The notes under the pieces were generated by a model. That model did no database searches. It saw only the letters and a program-made list of their open reading frames with translations, and was not told where the DNA came from. Positions 17,086 to 24,257 of a stretch of 41,615 bases of DNA are shown piece after piece. The position numbers were made by a program, and so were the translations under genes. Numbering within the stretch: position 1 is the first letter of the stretch; each line of letters opens with the position of its first letter. Source of the DNA: DATFYM01 sp035315065 (lineage in GTDB: Bacteria; Acidobacteriota; Terriglobia; UBA7540). The stretch lies in NCBI GenBank assembly GCA_035315065.1, contig DATFYM010000248.1, positions 1 through 41,615 of the forward strand, in the 5' to 3' direction.

Positions 17086-17134
17086 GCCACTAACCACTAA
17101 CCACTAGCCACTAACCACTAGCCACTGACCACTG
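17086..17134. repeat. Family D word array, single arm
   Basis: Seven tandem copies of a seven-base word related to CCACTAA or CCACTAG. No complementary arm follows within the gap, unlike most other families. The array covers the final codons and the TAG stop of gcvPA, so its last residues (VVSG) and stop are repeat-derived. Confidence 0.85.
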
Positions 17135-18479
17135 TTTCTTTGGTGACGGCAAACTGCCGCCAGACCTCCGCCAGGCGATCCAGGGCGGCGCGGCCCACCG
17201 TTTCCGTGACGCAAGTCAGCAGGTGATTTTCGAGCTCCGGATAGAACCGCCCGAGGTTCAAGCCCCCGATGATGTTGTGCCGGCGAAGTTCTTCCAGCAG
17301 ATCTTCCGCGTCGCCCGGCGTCTTCACGACGAACTCGTTGAAGCTGGGCCCAGAAAATGGCAGCTCGGTGGCCGGTACCTGGCCAAGCCGGTCGGCGGCA
17401 TAGCGCGCCTTGGCCAGATTCTGCTCGGCCAGCGCCTTCAATCCTTTCTTGCCCAGCAAGCAGAGGTAGATGGTGGCGCAGAGGGCAAAAAGGCTCTGGC
17501 TGGTGCAGATGTTCGACGTGGCTTTCTCGCGGCGGATGTGCTGCTCGCGGGTGGCCAGCGTGAGGACATATCCGCGGCGACCCTCGGTATCCTGTGTCTG
17601 GCCCACCAGCCGGCCAGGCATCTGACGAATGAATTTGTCGCGTGTGGCCAGGAATCCTACATAGGGGCCGCCGAAGGCAACCGGGACACCAAACGATTGT
17701 GCCTCGCCGCAGACGATGTCCGCCTCGCTGGGTGGCTTGACGATGGCGAGCGACAGCGGCTCGGTAATGGCGACAATCAGCAGCGCCCCGGCGCGGTGAG
17801 CGATTTCGGCAATCGGGTGAATGCGCTCGAGTACTCCGAAGAAGTTGGGGGATTGCACTACCACGGCGGCCGTTTCCGGATTCGCCGCGGCTTCGAGCCG
17901 AGCGAGATCGATCTGGCCCGTCGCCGTGTAGGGAACCTCGCCCAGTTCGACGCCTTGATGCTGGAGGTAAGTCTCCACCACCTGGCGGTACTCGGGGTGC
18001 AGCGTGCGCGCCCACACCACCCGGTTGCGTCGCGTGAGACGCAACGCCATCAGCACCGCCTCGTTGGTGGCAGTGGACCCGTCGTAGAGAGAGGAGTTGG
18101 CCACCTCCATGCCCGTCAGTTGCGCGATCAGCGTTTGAAACTCGAACATCGCTTGCAGGTTGCCCTGGCTGATCTCGGCCTGGTAGGGCGTGTACGAAGT
18201 CAGAAACTCGCCACGCGAAAGCAGCGTATCGATCACCACCGGCCGGTAGTGCGAATAGGCGCCCGCGCCCAGCAGCGAGACGCAATCGCGAGCGCTCTGG
18301 CTGGCCGCCTGCCGAAAGAACTCCACCAGTTCCGGCTCCGAGAGCGGTCCCGGAATCTTCAACTCGCGCCGCAACCGCAGCGCATCGGGAATCTGGCTAA
18401 ACAGCTCGTCGATGGACGTGTGGCCGGTGGCTTCCAGCATGGCGGCGCGGTCCGCGTGCGAATTGGGTAGATAGCGCAT
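17118..18479 (-). CDS. gcvPA: Glycine dehydrogenase (decarboxylating), subunit 1
   Basis: 453 residues from ATG 18479 (MRYLPNSHADRAAMLEATG), the normal start for this family. The frame extends 22 codons upstream, but that part is repeat B2 read through. GcvPA pairs with GcvPB to form the decarboxylase of the glycine cleavage complex. Landmarks are FLTSYTPYQAEISQGNLQAM, NSSLYDGSTATNEAVLMALR and RRGYVLTLATREQHIRREKA. There is no strong ribosome-binding site, since repeat B2 reaches to within about ten bases of the ATG, so translation may depend on coupling or be weak. The C-terminal VVSG and the stop come from the family D array. Confidence 0.97.
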   Translation of the reverse strand: MRYLPNSHADRAAMLEATGHTSIDELFSQIPDALRLRRELKIPGPLSEPELVEFFRQAASQSARDCVSLLGAGAYSHYRPVVIDTLLSRGEFLTSYTPYQAEISQGNLQAMFEFQTLIAQLTGMEVANSSLYDGSTATNEAVLMALRLTRRNRVVWARTLHPEYRQVVETYLQHQGVELGEVPYTATGQIDLARLEAAANPETAAVVVQSPNFFGVLERIHPIAEIAHRAGALLIVAITEPLSLAIVKPPSEADIVCGEAQSFGVPVAFGGPYVGFLATRDKFIRQMPGRLVGQTQDTEGRRGYVLTLATREQHIRREKATSNICTSQSLFALCATIYLCLLGKKGLKALAEQNLAKARYAADRLGQVPATELPFSGPSFNEFVVKTPGDAEDLLEELRRHNIIGGLNLGRFYPELENHLLTCVTETVGRAALDRLAEVWRQFAVTKETVVSG

Positions 18480-18488
18480 TGTTTTTTC

Positions 18489-18576
18489 ATTTTGGATTTT
18501 GGATTTTGGATTGAAAGAGGAGCGCGACCAGAGCGGGTTCTTCAATCAAAAATCCAAAATCCAAAATCCAAAATTA
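18489..18576. repeat. Family B palindromic repeat (copy B2)
   Basis: Left arm ATTTTGGATTTTGGATTTTG followed by GATTGAAAGAG; right arm CTTCAATCAAAAATCCAAAA followed by TCCAAAATCCAAAATT. The centre contains CAGAGCGGGTTCTTC. It fills the gap between the gcvH stop and the gcvPA start. Confidence 0.9.
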
Positions 18577-18578
18577 GT

Positions 18579-18965
18579 TTAGTGGGCCTCTTGAATGAAA
18601 GCTTCGTACTGGTCGGCGGTCATCAGGCTCTCGGTCTCGCGCCGGTCCTTCAAGCGCACACGGATCAGCCATGCCGTGTCGTGAGGGTCCGAGTTCAGCA
18701 GTTCCGGGTTGTCCTGGAGCTTCGAATTCACCGCCGTCACGTCGCCCGTCACCGGCGAGTACACGTCCGAAACCGCCTTCACGGACTCGACGGTACCGAA
18801 CGTCTCTTTGGCCGTGACGCGGTCGCCGGGTTTCGGCAGCTCGACAAAGACAATGTCTCCCAGTTCCTTCTGGGCGTGATCGGTAATGCCAATGGTCCCG
18901 ATGGATTCATCCACGCGGATCCATTCGTGCTCCTTCGTATACAGCAACTCCGGAGGGTAAGCCAT
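18579..18965 (-). CDS. gcvH: Glycine cleavage system H protein
   Basis: 128 residues from ATG 18965, chosen because AGGAGG lies five bases upstream; the frame opens five codons earlier. GcvH is the lipoylated shuttle carrying the aminomethyl intermediate between P, T and L proteins. The lipoyl lysine is K63 in ETFGTVESVKAVSDVYSPVTG-type context. YTKEHEWIRVDE and IGITDHAQKELGDIVFVELP are typical. It is second in the gcv cluster, after gcvT and before gcvPA, separated from both by palindromic repeats. Confidence 0.97.
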   Translation of the reverse strand: MAYPPELLYTKEHEWIRVDESIGTIGITDHAQKELGDIVFVELPKPGDRVTAKETFGTVESVKAVSDVYSPVTGDVTAVNSKLQDNPELLNSDPHDTAWLIRVRLKDRRETESLMTADQYEAFIQEAH

Positions 18966-19003
18966 GGTACCTCCTGCCAACAGTGGCTACTGAATGATGA
19001 AAG

Positions 19004-19112
19004 AAGGAGTCAGGAGACAGGAGTCAGGAGTCAGAATGAAGAGAAGAGAGCGAGGCTCGAATTGTGAATGTCTTCATTCTGTCTCCTGACTCCTGACTCC
19101 TGACTCCTTCCT
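19004..19112. repeat. Family C palindromic repeat forming the gcvT 3' end (copy C1)
   Basis: Left arm AAGGAGTCAGGAGACAGGAG then TCAGGAGTCAG; right arm CTGTCTCCTGACTCCTGACT then CCTGACTCCTT. The flanks GAATGAAGA and TCTTCATTC also pair. The right arm encodes the last residues of gcvT (ESGVRSQETE) and its stop. Confidence 0.9.
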
Positions 19113-20216
19113 TCTCTTGTAAAACGGCAACGGAACGATCCGCGCCGTTGCCAAGCGGCCACGGATCTCAATCTGGATTTCACGCCCCGGTTCGGCGCGC
19201 CCCGGAGGGACGTAGGCCAATCCGATGTTCTTCTTCAAGAACGGCGCCATCGACCCGCTGGTGACGCGGCCGCAAACTTCGCCATCGATCATGACCGGGT
19301 AGCCGTCACGGCCGATGCTGCGGTCGGCCATTTCAAATCCTACCAGTTTCTTACGCGTTCCCTCGCTCCTTTGTTTCCGCAGCACGTCGCGGCCCAGAAA
19401 CTCGCCCTTCTCCAGCTTGCAAATCCAACCCAGGTTGGCTTCGAGCAGTGTGGTCTCCTCGTCCAGTTCGTGGCCGTAAAGAGGGTACGCCGCTTCCAGG
19501 CGCAAGGTGTTGCGCGCTCCGAGGCCCGCCGGAATCAATCCTTCCGGCCTCCCGGCTTCGAGCAAGGCATTCCAGACGCGCTCCGATTCCGCGGGCGGGA
19601 AGTAAAACTCGAAGCCGTCCTCGCCGGTGTAGCCCGTGCGCGCGAGCCAGCCCTCGACGCCGCAGCACTCTCCCCAGGTGAACCAATAGTATTGGATGGC
19701 CGCCAAGTCGCTGGGGCTCACCTTGGCGAGGATGGTTGCGGCGAGCGGCCCCTGCAAGGCAAGCTGGGCGTAATCTGCGGAGACGTTCCGCACGTCGGCG
19801 CCGAATTGCACGTTCTGCCGCGTGATCCAGTCAAAACCCTTGTCGGTGTTGGAGGCATTCACGCAAAGAAGGTAGTGGCCTTCGCCCAGCCGGTGGACGA
19901 GGCAGTCGTCCACGGCGCTTCCCTGGGCGTACATCAGCGCCGAATACTGTGCCTGGCCGGTCTTCAGGCGGGCCACATCGTTCGAGGTCACAAACTGGAG
20001 CAGAGAAAGAGCTTCGGGGCCGCGCACTTGGATTTCACCCATGTGGCTGACGTCGAACAACCCGGCCCGAGTGCGCACCGCGACGTGCTCCTCGATGATG
20101 CCGGAGTATTCGACGGGCATTTCCCAGCCGCCGAACTCCACCATGCGAGCGCCTGCCTTTTTGTGGGCCGCGTTCAGCGCCGTACGTTTTAGGGGCACCC
20201 CTGCCGTTGTGGCCAA
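19074..20216 (-). CDS. gcvT: Glycine cleavage system aminomethyltransferase (T protein)
   Basis: 380 residues. The start is read as TTG at 20216, with GGAG nine bases before it; a GTG six codons later is possible. GcvT transfers the methylene group from GcvH to tetrahydrofolate and releases ammonia. Landmarks are MVEFGGWEMPVEYSGIIEEH, GLFDVSHMGEI, ARTGYTGEDGFEFYFPP, LGARNTLRLEAAYPLYGHEL and VTSGSMAPFLKKNIGLAYV. The normal family end is near PLPFYKR; the final SGVRSQETE is encoded by repeat C1 and is probably a disordered tail. First gene of the gcv cluster. No glycine riboswitch of the usual consensus is evident upstream. Confidence 0.97.
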   Translation of the reverse strand: MATTAGVPLKRTALNAAHKKAGARMVEFGGWEMPVEYSGIIEEHVAVRTRAGLFDVSHMGEIQVRGPEALSLLQFVTSNDVARLKTGQAQYSALMYAQGSAVDDCLVHRLGEGHYLLCVNASNTDKGFDWITRQNVQFGADVRNVSADYAQLALQGPLAATILAKVSPSDLAAIQYYWFTWGECCGVEGWLARTGYTGEDGFEFYFPPAESERVWNALLEAGRPEGLIPAGLGARNTLRLEAAYPLYGHELDEETTLLEANLGWICKLEKGEFLGRDVLRKQRSEGTRKKLVGFEMADRSIGRDGYPVMIDGEVCGRVTSGSMAPFLKKNIGLAYVPPGRAEPGREIQIEIRGRLATARIVPLPFYKRRKESGVRSQETE

Positions 20217-20340
20217 ACCTCTCTTCTCCAGTTGTAGCAGTACGGATTGCCGTACCTTATCTCTTCATCTCTTCGGGTCGCACGATCGCGGGAGAGGGCA
20301 AAGGCAAGCCCTGTCCCTACTCCGACGCGGGCGCACAGGC

Positions 20341-20369
20341 AACCTAACATAGTCGCCACGAAGGGTCAA
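20341..20369 (-). promoter_or_regulatory. Candidate promoter for gcvT
   Basis: Minus strand: TTGACC (20369-20364), 17 bases, TAGGTT (20346-20341). It would give a leader of roughly 115 bases containing the 20240-20255 hairpin. Confidence 0.35.
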
Positions 20370-20452
20370 GAATCGAGGGGCCGAGATCTCACGGGACAGA
20401 ATACGATCGACCCCGCTATAGAAGGCTCGCCTCCTCGTCCATCCGCTGAGAG

Positions 20453-20481
20453 TTGGTTTCGCGGGCAGCAGGATTTATCCT
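20453..20481 (+). promoter_or_regulatory. Candidate promoter for the CutC-like gene
   Basis: TTGGTT (20453-20458), 17 bases, TATCCT (20476-20481); about 75 bases before the GTG start. Moderate match only. Confidence 0.33.
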
Positions 20482-20557
20482 GTTGTACAATGAAGCCCGG
20501 ATCGGAAAACCGGGCAAGATCGTTTCTCCAGCGCCCGGCATTGCACGGAGGGAATCC

Positions 20558-21283
20558 GTGACGGAGGCCATGATCAACTCAAGCGGCGCCGCGCGACCGA
20601 TCGACTTGGAAATCATCGTCTGCTCGCTAGACGACGCGCTCGCCGCGTATGATGGGGGCGCCACCCGGCTTGAAGTCTGCGTCGGGCTCGATCAGGCCGG
20701 CCTCACGCCGCCACGTGAACTCGTGGAGCAGATCCTGGCCAGCTTGCCCATCCGGCTTCGAGTCATGGTCCGCGAACGCGCGGCCTTCGAGATCAGCGGA
20801 GAGGCTGAACTGGACGACCTGAAGCAGCACGCGCAGGCTTTCGCCGCGCTCAGCGTGGATGGACTGGTGGTAGGCCACACCAAAGATGGCAAGCTCCACC
20901 TGGAGGCCTTGCAGGAAATCATCGGGGCTGCGCCGTCCATGCGCTTTACGGTCCACCATGCCATCGAAGAGACCAGCGACCCGCTCGAGACGCTTCGCGC
21001 CTTACAGGCCTTTCCCAACGTCGACTGCGCCCTGGTGAAAGGTGGGACCGGCACGCTGGAGGAAAGAGTGGAGCGCCTGGCGGCGTACCATCAGGCGCTC
21101 GGCGACAAGGCGACCCTCGTGATGGGCGGCAACCTCACGATCGAGATGCTGCCCACGCTGCGGGAAACGACGTTCCTTCGGGCCTTTCACCTGGGCCGCG
21201 CGGTGAGAACGCCGGAAGAAGCCTCGGGCGCCGTCGATTGGCGGAAAGTCCGAAAGGCTAGACACCTCGCCCTCGGGGACTAG
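20558..21283 (+). CDS. Divergent CutC-family TIM-barrel protein
   Basis: 241 residues from GTG 20558, chosen for GGAGGG six bases upstream. The frame is open to 20453 without another good start. The opening, DLEIIVCSLDDALAAYDGGA and TRLEVCVGL, and VDGLVVGHTKDGKLHLEAL followed by SDPLETLRAL, match the CutC family, once linked to copper homeostasis and of uncertain activity. Two conserved spots differ: the usual RPRGGDF reads RERAAFE, and FHRAFD reads VHHAIEE. So this may be a paralogue with a different ligand. It stands alone, divergent from gcvT, with repeat A4 directly behind it. Confidence 0.8.
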   Translation: MTEAMINSSGAARPIDLEIIVCSLDDALAAYDGGATRLEVCVGLDQAGLTPPRELVEQILASLPIRLRVMVRERAAFEISGEAELDDLKQHAQAFAALSVDGLVVGHTKDGKLHLEALQEIIGAAPSMRFTVHHAIEETSDPLETLRALQAFPNVDCALVKGGTGTLEERVERLAAYHQALGDKATLVMGGNLTIEMLPTLRETTFLRAFHLGRAVRTPEEASGAVDWRKVRKARHLALGD

Positions 21284-21285
21284 GG

Positions 21286-21451
21286 GAATTACCGATTGAC
21301 GATTGCAAGGGCAAGAAGACAATCCACAGATTTCGCAGATTGCACAGATACAGGATAAAAACAGCGCAATTCGCTTCTCCTGGCTTCTTATCATGAGTCT
21401 GTGAAATCTGCGCAATCTGTGGATTCGTTCTTCTCTTGCAATCGGCAATTC
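21286..21451. repeat. Composite family A repeat (copy A4) between cutC-like and topA
   Basis: Outer arms GAATTACCGATTGACGATTG then CAAGGGCAAGAAGAC, and TTCTTCTCTTGCAATCGGCA then ATTC. Between them sits a complete family E element. The right end overlaps the TGA stop of topA (21450-21452). Confidence 0.9.
21321..21425. repeat. Family E palindromic repeat (copy E1) nested in A4
   Basis: Arms AATCCACAGATTTCGCAGAT then TGCACAGATA, and GAGTCTGTGAAATCTGCGCA then ATCTGTGGATT. The centre, read in reverse, is nearly the same as in E2 and E3 at 37.5-37.7 kb (ATAAGA..., AGAAGCGAATTG..., TTATCCTGT). E1 is thus a full-length homologue in the opposite orientation. Confidence 0.9.
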
Positions 21452-23873
21452 ATGCCACCGCGTGCTCGTACGTGCACTCCTCATTCCGGCACACCCTAAC
21501 CGGGCCCGACTTCCGGACCTTCTCCAGCAGGATCGGCGAGCCGCATTGGGGGCAGGGCTCGGCGACGGGCTTGTCCCAGGCGGTGAACTTGCAATCCGGG
21601 TAGCGCGTGCAGCCGTAAAATGTCTTGCCGCGCTTGGTCTTGCGCACCACGATCTCGCCGGTGCAGCCATTCTCCGGGCAGGGAATCCCCAGCGTCTGGC
21701 GCTTGACATACTTGCAGGTAGGGTAGTTGCTGCAGGCGGTGAACTCCCCGAAGCGGCCGTGCTTGATCACCAGGTGGTTGCCGCACTCGGGGCATTTCTC
21801 ATCTAAAGGCGTGTCGGCTACTGCTGTGGCCTCGCCCCCTTTCATGACGATCTTCTTGGTGTTGCGGCATTCCGGGTAGCCGGTGCAAGCCAGGAAGTAT
21901 CCGAAGCGGCCGCGCTTCACCGCCATGGGCTTGCCGCACTTCTCGCAGGCCTGCTCCGCCACTTCCGGAGCCGGAGGACCGGTGGGAGCGCCCATGCCAT
22001 ATTTCACCGAGAGTTCCGGCGTCAGGTCGCGGGTGCCGTCGCACTCGGGATAGCCGGTACAGGCCAGGAACGCGCCGTTGCGCCCGACGCGAATGTTCAT
22101 GGGCTTGCCGCACTTCTCGCACGTTTCCTCAGTGGGCTTGCCCTCGCCCTTCAGGTCCTCCATATCGCGCTCGGCCAGGCGCAGATCGCGCTTGAACTTG
22201 GTGTAAAACTCGTCCAGCGCCTGAGTCCAGGAGAGCTTGCCCTCCTCCACCTCGTCCAACTCCTCTTCCATGCGCGCGGTGTAGGCGACGTCGAAAATGT
22301 CGCTGAAGTTTTTCACCAGCAGGTCGCTGACCAGCATGCCGAGCTCCACGGGATAAAAACGGCCCTGCTGTTTCTCCACGTATTCGCGATTCTGAATCAC
22401 GCTCAGGATGCTGGCGTAAGTGGACGGACGACCGATGCCCTTTTCTTCCAGCGCCTTCACCAGCGTCGCCTCGTTGTAACGCGGCGGCGGCTCGGTGAAG
22501 TGCTGCTCCGGCGTGATCTTCTCCAGTCGCAGCGTTTCGCCCGGCTCAACGGCGGGCAGCTTGTGCTTCAGATCCTCTTCCTCTTCGCTGGGTGCGATCT
22601 CATCTCGGCCCTCTTCATAGACGGCGCGGAAACCGTTGAACTTCTCCACCGATCCGGTGGCGCGGAACAGGTAGTCGCCGGCGTTGATGTCGATGGTGGT
22701 CTGGTCGAAGACGGCCGGGTTCATCTGCGAGGCCACAAACCGCTGCCAGATCAGCTTATAGAGCTTGAGTTCATCCGGGTTGAGGAACTTGCGGATGGAT
22801 TCGGGCGTGCGATCCACCGCTGTCGGGCGAATGGCCTCGTGCGCGTCCTGTGCGTCCTTCTTGCTCTTGTACCGGACCGCTTCGGCGGGAAGATAAGGCT
22901 CGCCGAACTTCTTCCGGATGTAATCGCGGGCCGCGTCCAGGGCCGATTCCGCGACGCGCGTGGAATCCGTGCGCATGTAGGTGATGAGGCCTACCGAACC
23001 TTCGTCGCCCAGCTCGATGCCCTCGTAAAGGTGTTGGGCGATCATCATCGCCTTCTTGGCGGAAAATCTCAGCTTGCGTACCGCCTCCTGCTGGAGCTTG
23101 CTGGTGATGAACGGCGGCACCGGATACTTGCGTTTCTCGCGCGTGGTGACCGACTCCACCACCCACGGCGCTGCCTTTACGGCGGCGACATGACGGTCGG
23201 CGCTTGCCTGGTCCGGGACCTCCAGCTCCTTGCCCTGGAACTTCACCAGCCGCGCCTCAAAAGATGGGGGCACTTTTCCAGCCACCAGCGCCGTAATCGT
23301 CCAATACTCCTGCTTCAGGAACGCCTGGATCTCGCGCTCACGCTCGACAATCAGGCGCAAGGCCACGGTCTGAACCCGGCCGGCCGAGATGCCCCGCTTC
23401 ACCTTGTCCCAAAGCAGCGGACTCACCTGGTAGCCCACCAGCCGGTCGAGGATGCGGCGTGCCTGCTGGGCCTCCACCAGGTGCTCGTCGATCTGGCCCG
23501 GGTGCTCGAAAGCCTCGCGCACCGCGTCACGGGTGATTTCGTTGAAAACCACGCGGTAGAACTGCCGGTTTTTCGATTCCAGGAGGTCGCGCAGGTGGGC
23601 GCAGATCGCCTCGCCCTCGCGGTCGGGGTCGGCCGCCAGGTAAACCGCGGACGACGCCTTCGCGGCCGATTTCAGCCCCGAGATCACTTCCTTCCGGCCG
23701 GGAATATCGATGTACGTGGGCTTGAAGTCCTTGTCGACGTCTACGCCCAAATCCTTCTTGGGCAGATCACGCACGTGTCCCATCGACGCCTTCACGGTGA
23801 AACCGTCGCCCAGATATCGGTTAATGGTTTTCGCCTTGGCCGGCGATTCAACAATCACAAGCGACTTACTCAT
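21450..23873 (-). CDS. topA: DNA topoisomerase I (type IA)
   Basis: 807 residues from ATG 23873. It relaxes negative supercoils through a transient 5'-phosphotyrosine. The Toprim domain opens with SKSLVIVESPAKAKTINRYL and has AADPDREGEAI (81-90). The catalytic tyrosine is Y299 in GLITYMRTDSTRVAESAL. After about residue 595 come five Cys4-type zinc ribbons in tandem, each beginning CEKCG, CPECG, CPENGC or CPQCG and ending GYPEC, NYPTC, RYPDC or NEEC. The C-terminus HAVA lies directly at repeat A4, whose edge gives the stop. dprA lies upstream on the same strand, the usual order, but about 380 bases of repeats intervene. Confidence 0.98.
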   Translation of the reverse strand: MSKSLVIVESPAKAKTINRYLGDGFTVKASMGHVRDLPKKDLGVDVDKDFKPTYIDIPGRKEVISGLKSAAKASSAVYLAADPDREGEAICAHLRDLLESKNRQFYRVVFNEITRDAVREAFEHPGQIDEHLVEAQQARRILDRLVGYQVSPLLWDKVKRGISAGRVQTVALRLIVEREREIQAFLKQEYWTITALVAGKVPPSFEARLVKFQGKELEVPDQASADRHVAAVKAAPWVVESVTTREKRKYPVPPFITSKLQQEAVRKLRFSAKKAMMIAQHLYEGIELGDEGSVGLITYMRTDSTRVAESALDAARDYIRKKFGEPYLPAEAVRYKSKKDAQDAHEAIRPTAVDRTPESIRKFLNPDELKLYKLIWQRFVASQMNPAVFDQTTIDINAGDYLFRATGSVEKFNGFRAVYEEGRDEIAPSEEEEDLKHKLPAVEPGETLRLEKITPEQHFTEPPPRYNEATLVKALEEKGIGRPSTYASILSVIQNREYVEKQQGRFYPVELGMLVSDLLVKNFSDIFDVAYTARMEEELDEVEEGKLSWTQALDEFYTKFKRDLRLAERDMEDLKGEGKPTEETCEKCGKPMNIRVGRNGAFLACTGYPECDGTRDLTPELSVKYGMGAPTGPPAPEVAEQACEKCGKPMAVKRGRFGYFLACTGYPECRNTKKIVMKGGEATAVADTPLDEKCPECGNHLVIKHGRFGEFTACSNYPTCKYVKRQTLGIPCPENGCTGEIVVRKTKRGKTFYGCTRYPDCKFTAWDKPVAEPCPQCGSPILLEKVRKSGPVRVCRNEECTYEHAVA

Positions 23874-23885
23874 AGTCTTCCAAAA

Positions 23886-24030
23886 AGGAGACAGGAGTCA
23901 CAAGAAAGGAGACAGGAGTTAGTAGACAGGAGACAGAATGAAGAACGTCACACATCCGGCGGTGGCGTCTTTATTCTGACTCCTGACTCCTGTTTCCTGA
24001 CTCCTCTCCTCACGTCTCCTGACTCCTGTC
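23886..24030. repeat. Family C palindromic repeat (copy C2)
   Basis: Left arm words AGGAGACAGGAGTCACAAG, AGGAGACAGGAGTTAG and AGACAGGAGACAGAATGAAG; right arm TTATTCTGACTCCTGACTCC, TGTTTCCTGACTCC and CTCCTGACTCCTGTC. More degenerate and longer than C1. The gap from topA to dprA (23874-24257) contains this copy, family I, and no gene. Confidence 0.85.
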
Positions 24031-24165
24031 TTCACTCAGCCTCAGTTTGGGAGGTGAAAGAACTCCCACGGTGGTATCTCATCCGCCGAGCTTGGATGCC
24101 AAGGGGACGCGGTTAGTTTCATCTCGCCCGCATCCGATTGTAGCGTCGAAGCTTACGGCAAGCCT

Positions 24166-24253
24166 TTGGAGTGCGGCAGCTTGCTGCCGCTTTGCCTTCG
24201 GGCGGTGTCACGTAGCTCATCGGAAAAAGCGGCAGCAAGCTGCCGCGCTCCAA
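24166..24253. repeat. Family I palindrome with self-complementary arms
   Basis: TTGGAGTGCGGCAGCTTGCT then GCCGCTTT at the left, and AAAGCGGCAGCAAGCTGCCG then CGCTCCAA at the right. Each arm alone folds (GCGGCAGC, TT or AA, GCTGCCGC), so the element can form either two small hairpins or one long one. It lies just after the dprA stop. Confidence 0.88.
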
Positions 24254-24257
24254 GAGT

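Larger units (their letters stand above)
20217..20557. other. Divergent gcvT/cutC intergenic region
   Basis: These 341 bases should drive gcvT leftward and the CutC-like gene rightward. A perfect six-base-pair hairpin, GTACGGATTGCCGTAC, lies at 20240-20255, in the gcvT leader. I looked for the conserved GGAGAG-like core and paired aptamer of a glycine riboswitch and did not find it. A GGGCAAAGGCAAGCCC near-palindrome is at about 20296-20311. Confidence 0.4.

Noticed and set aside
17104..18285. 393-codon frame antiparallel in phase to gcvPA (same strand, other frame)
   Set aside because: Arg/Gly/Ala-rich shadow of a well-conserved gcvPA frame; typical of high-GC coding DNA.
20217..20450. Glycine riboswitch ahead of gcvT
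   Set aside because: Expected from many gcv operons, but the conserved aptamer core and tandem arrangement are not visible. Only a simple hairpin is present. A covariance-model search would settle it.
22500..24116. 538-codon plus-strand frame opposite topA
   Set aside because: Mirror of topA codons; no ribosome-binding site, and the end runs through repeat C2.
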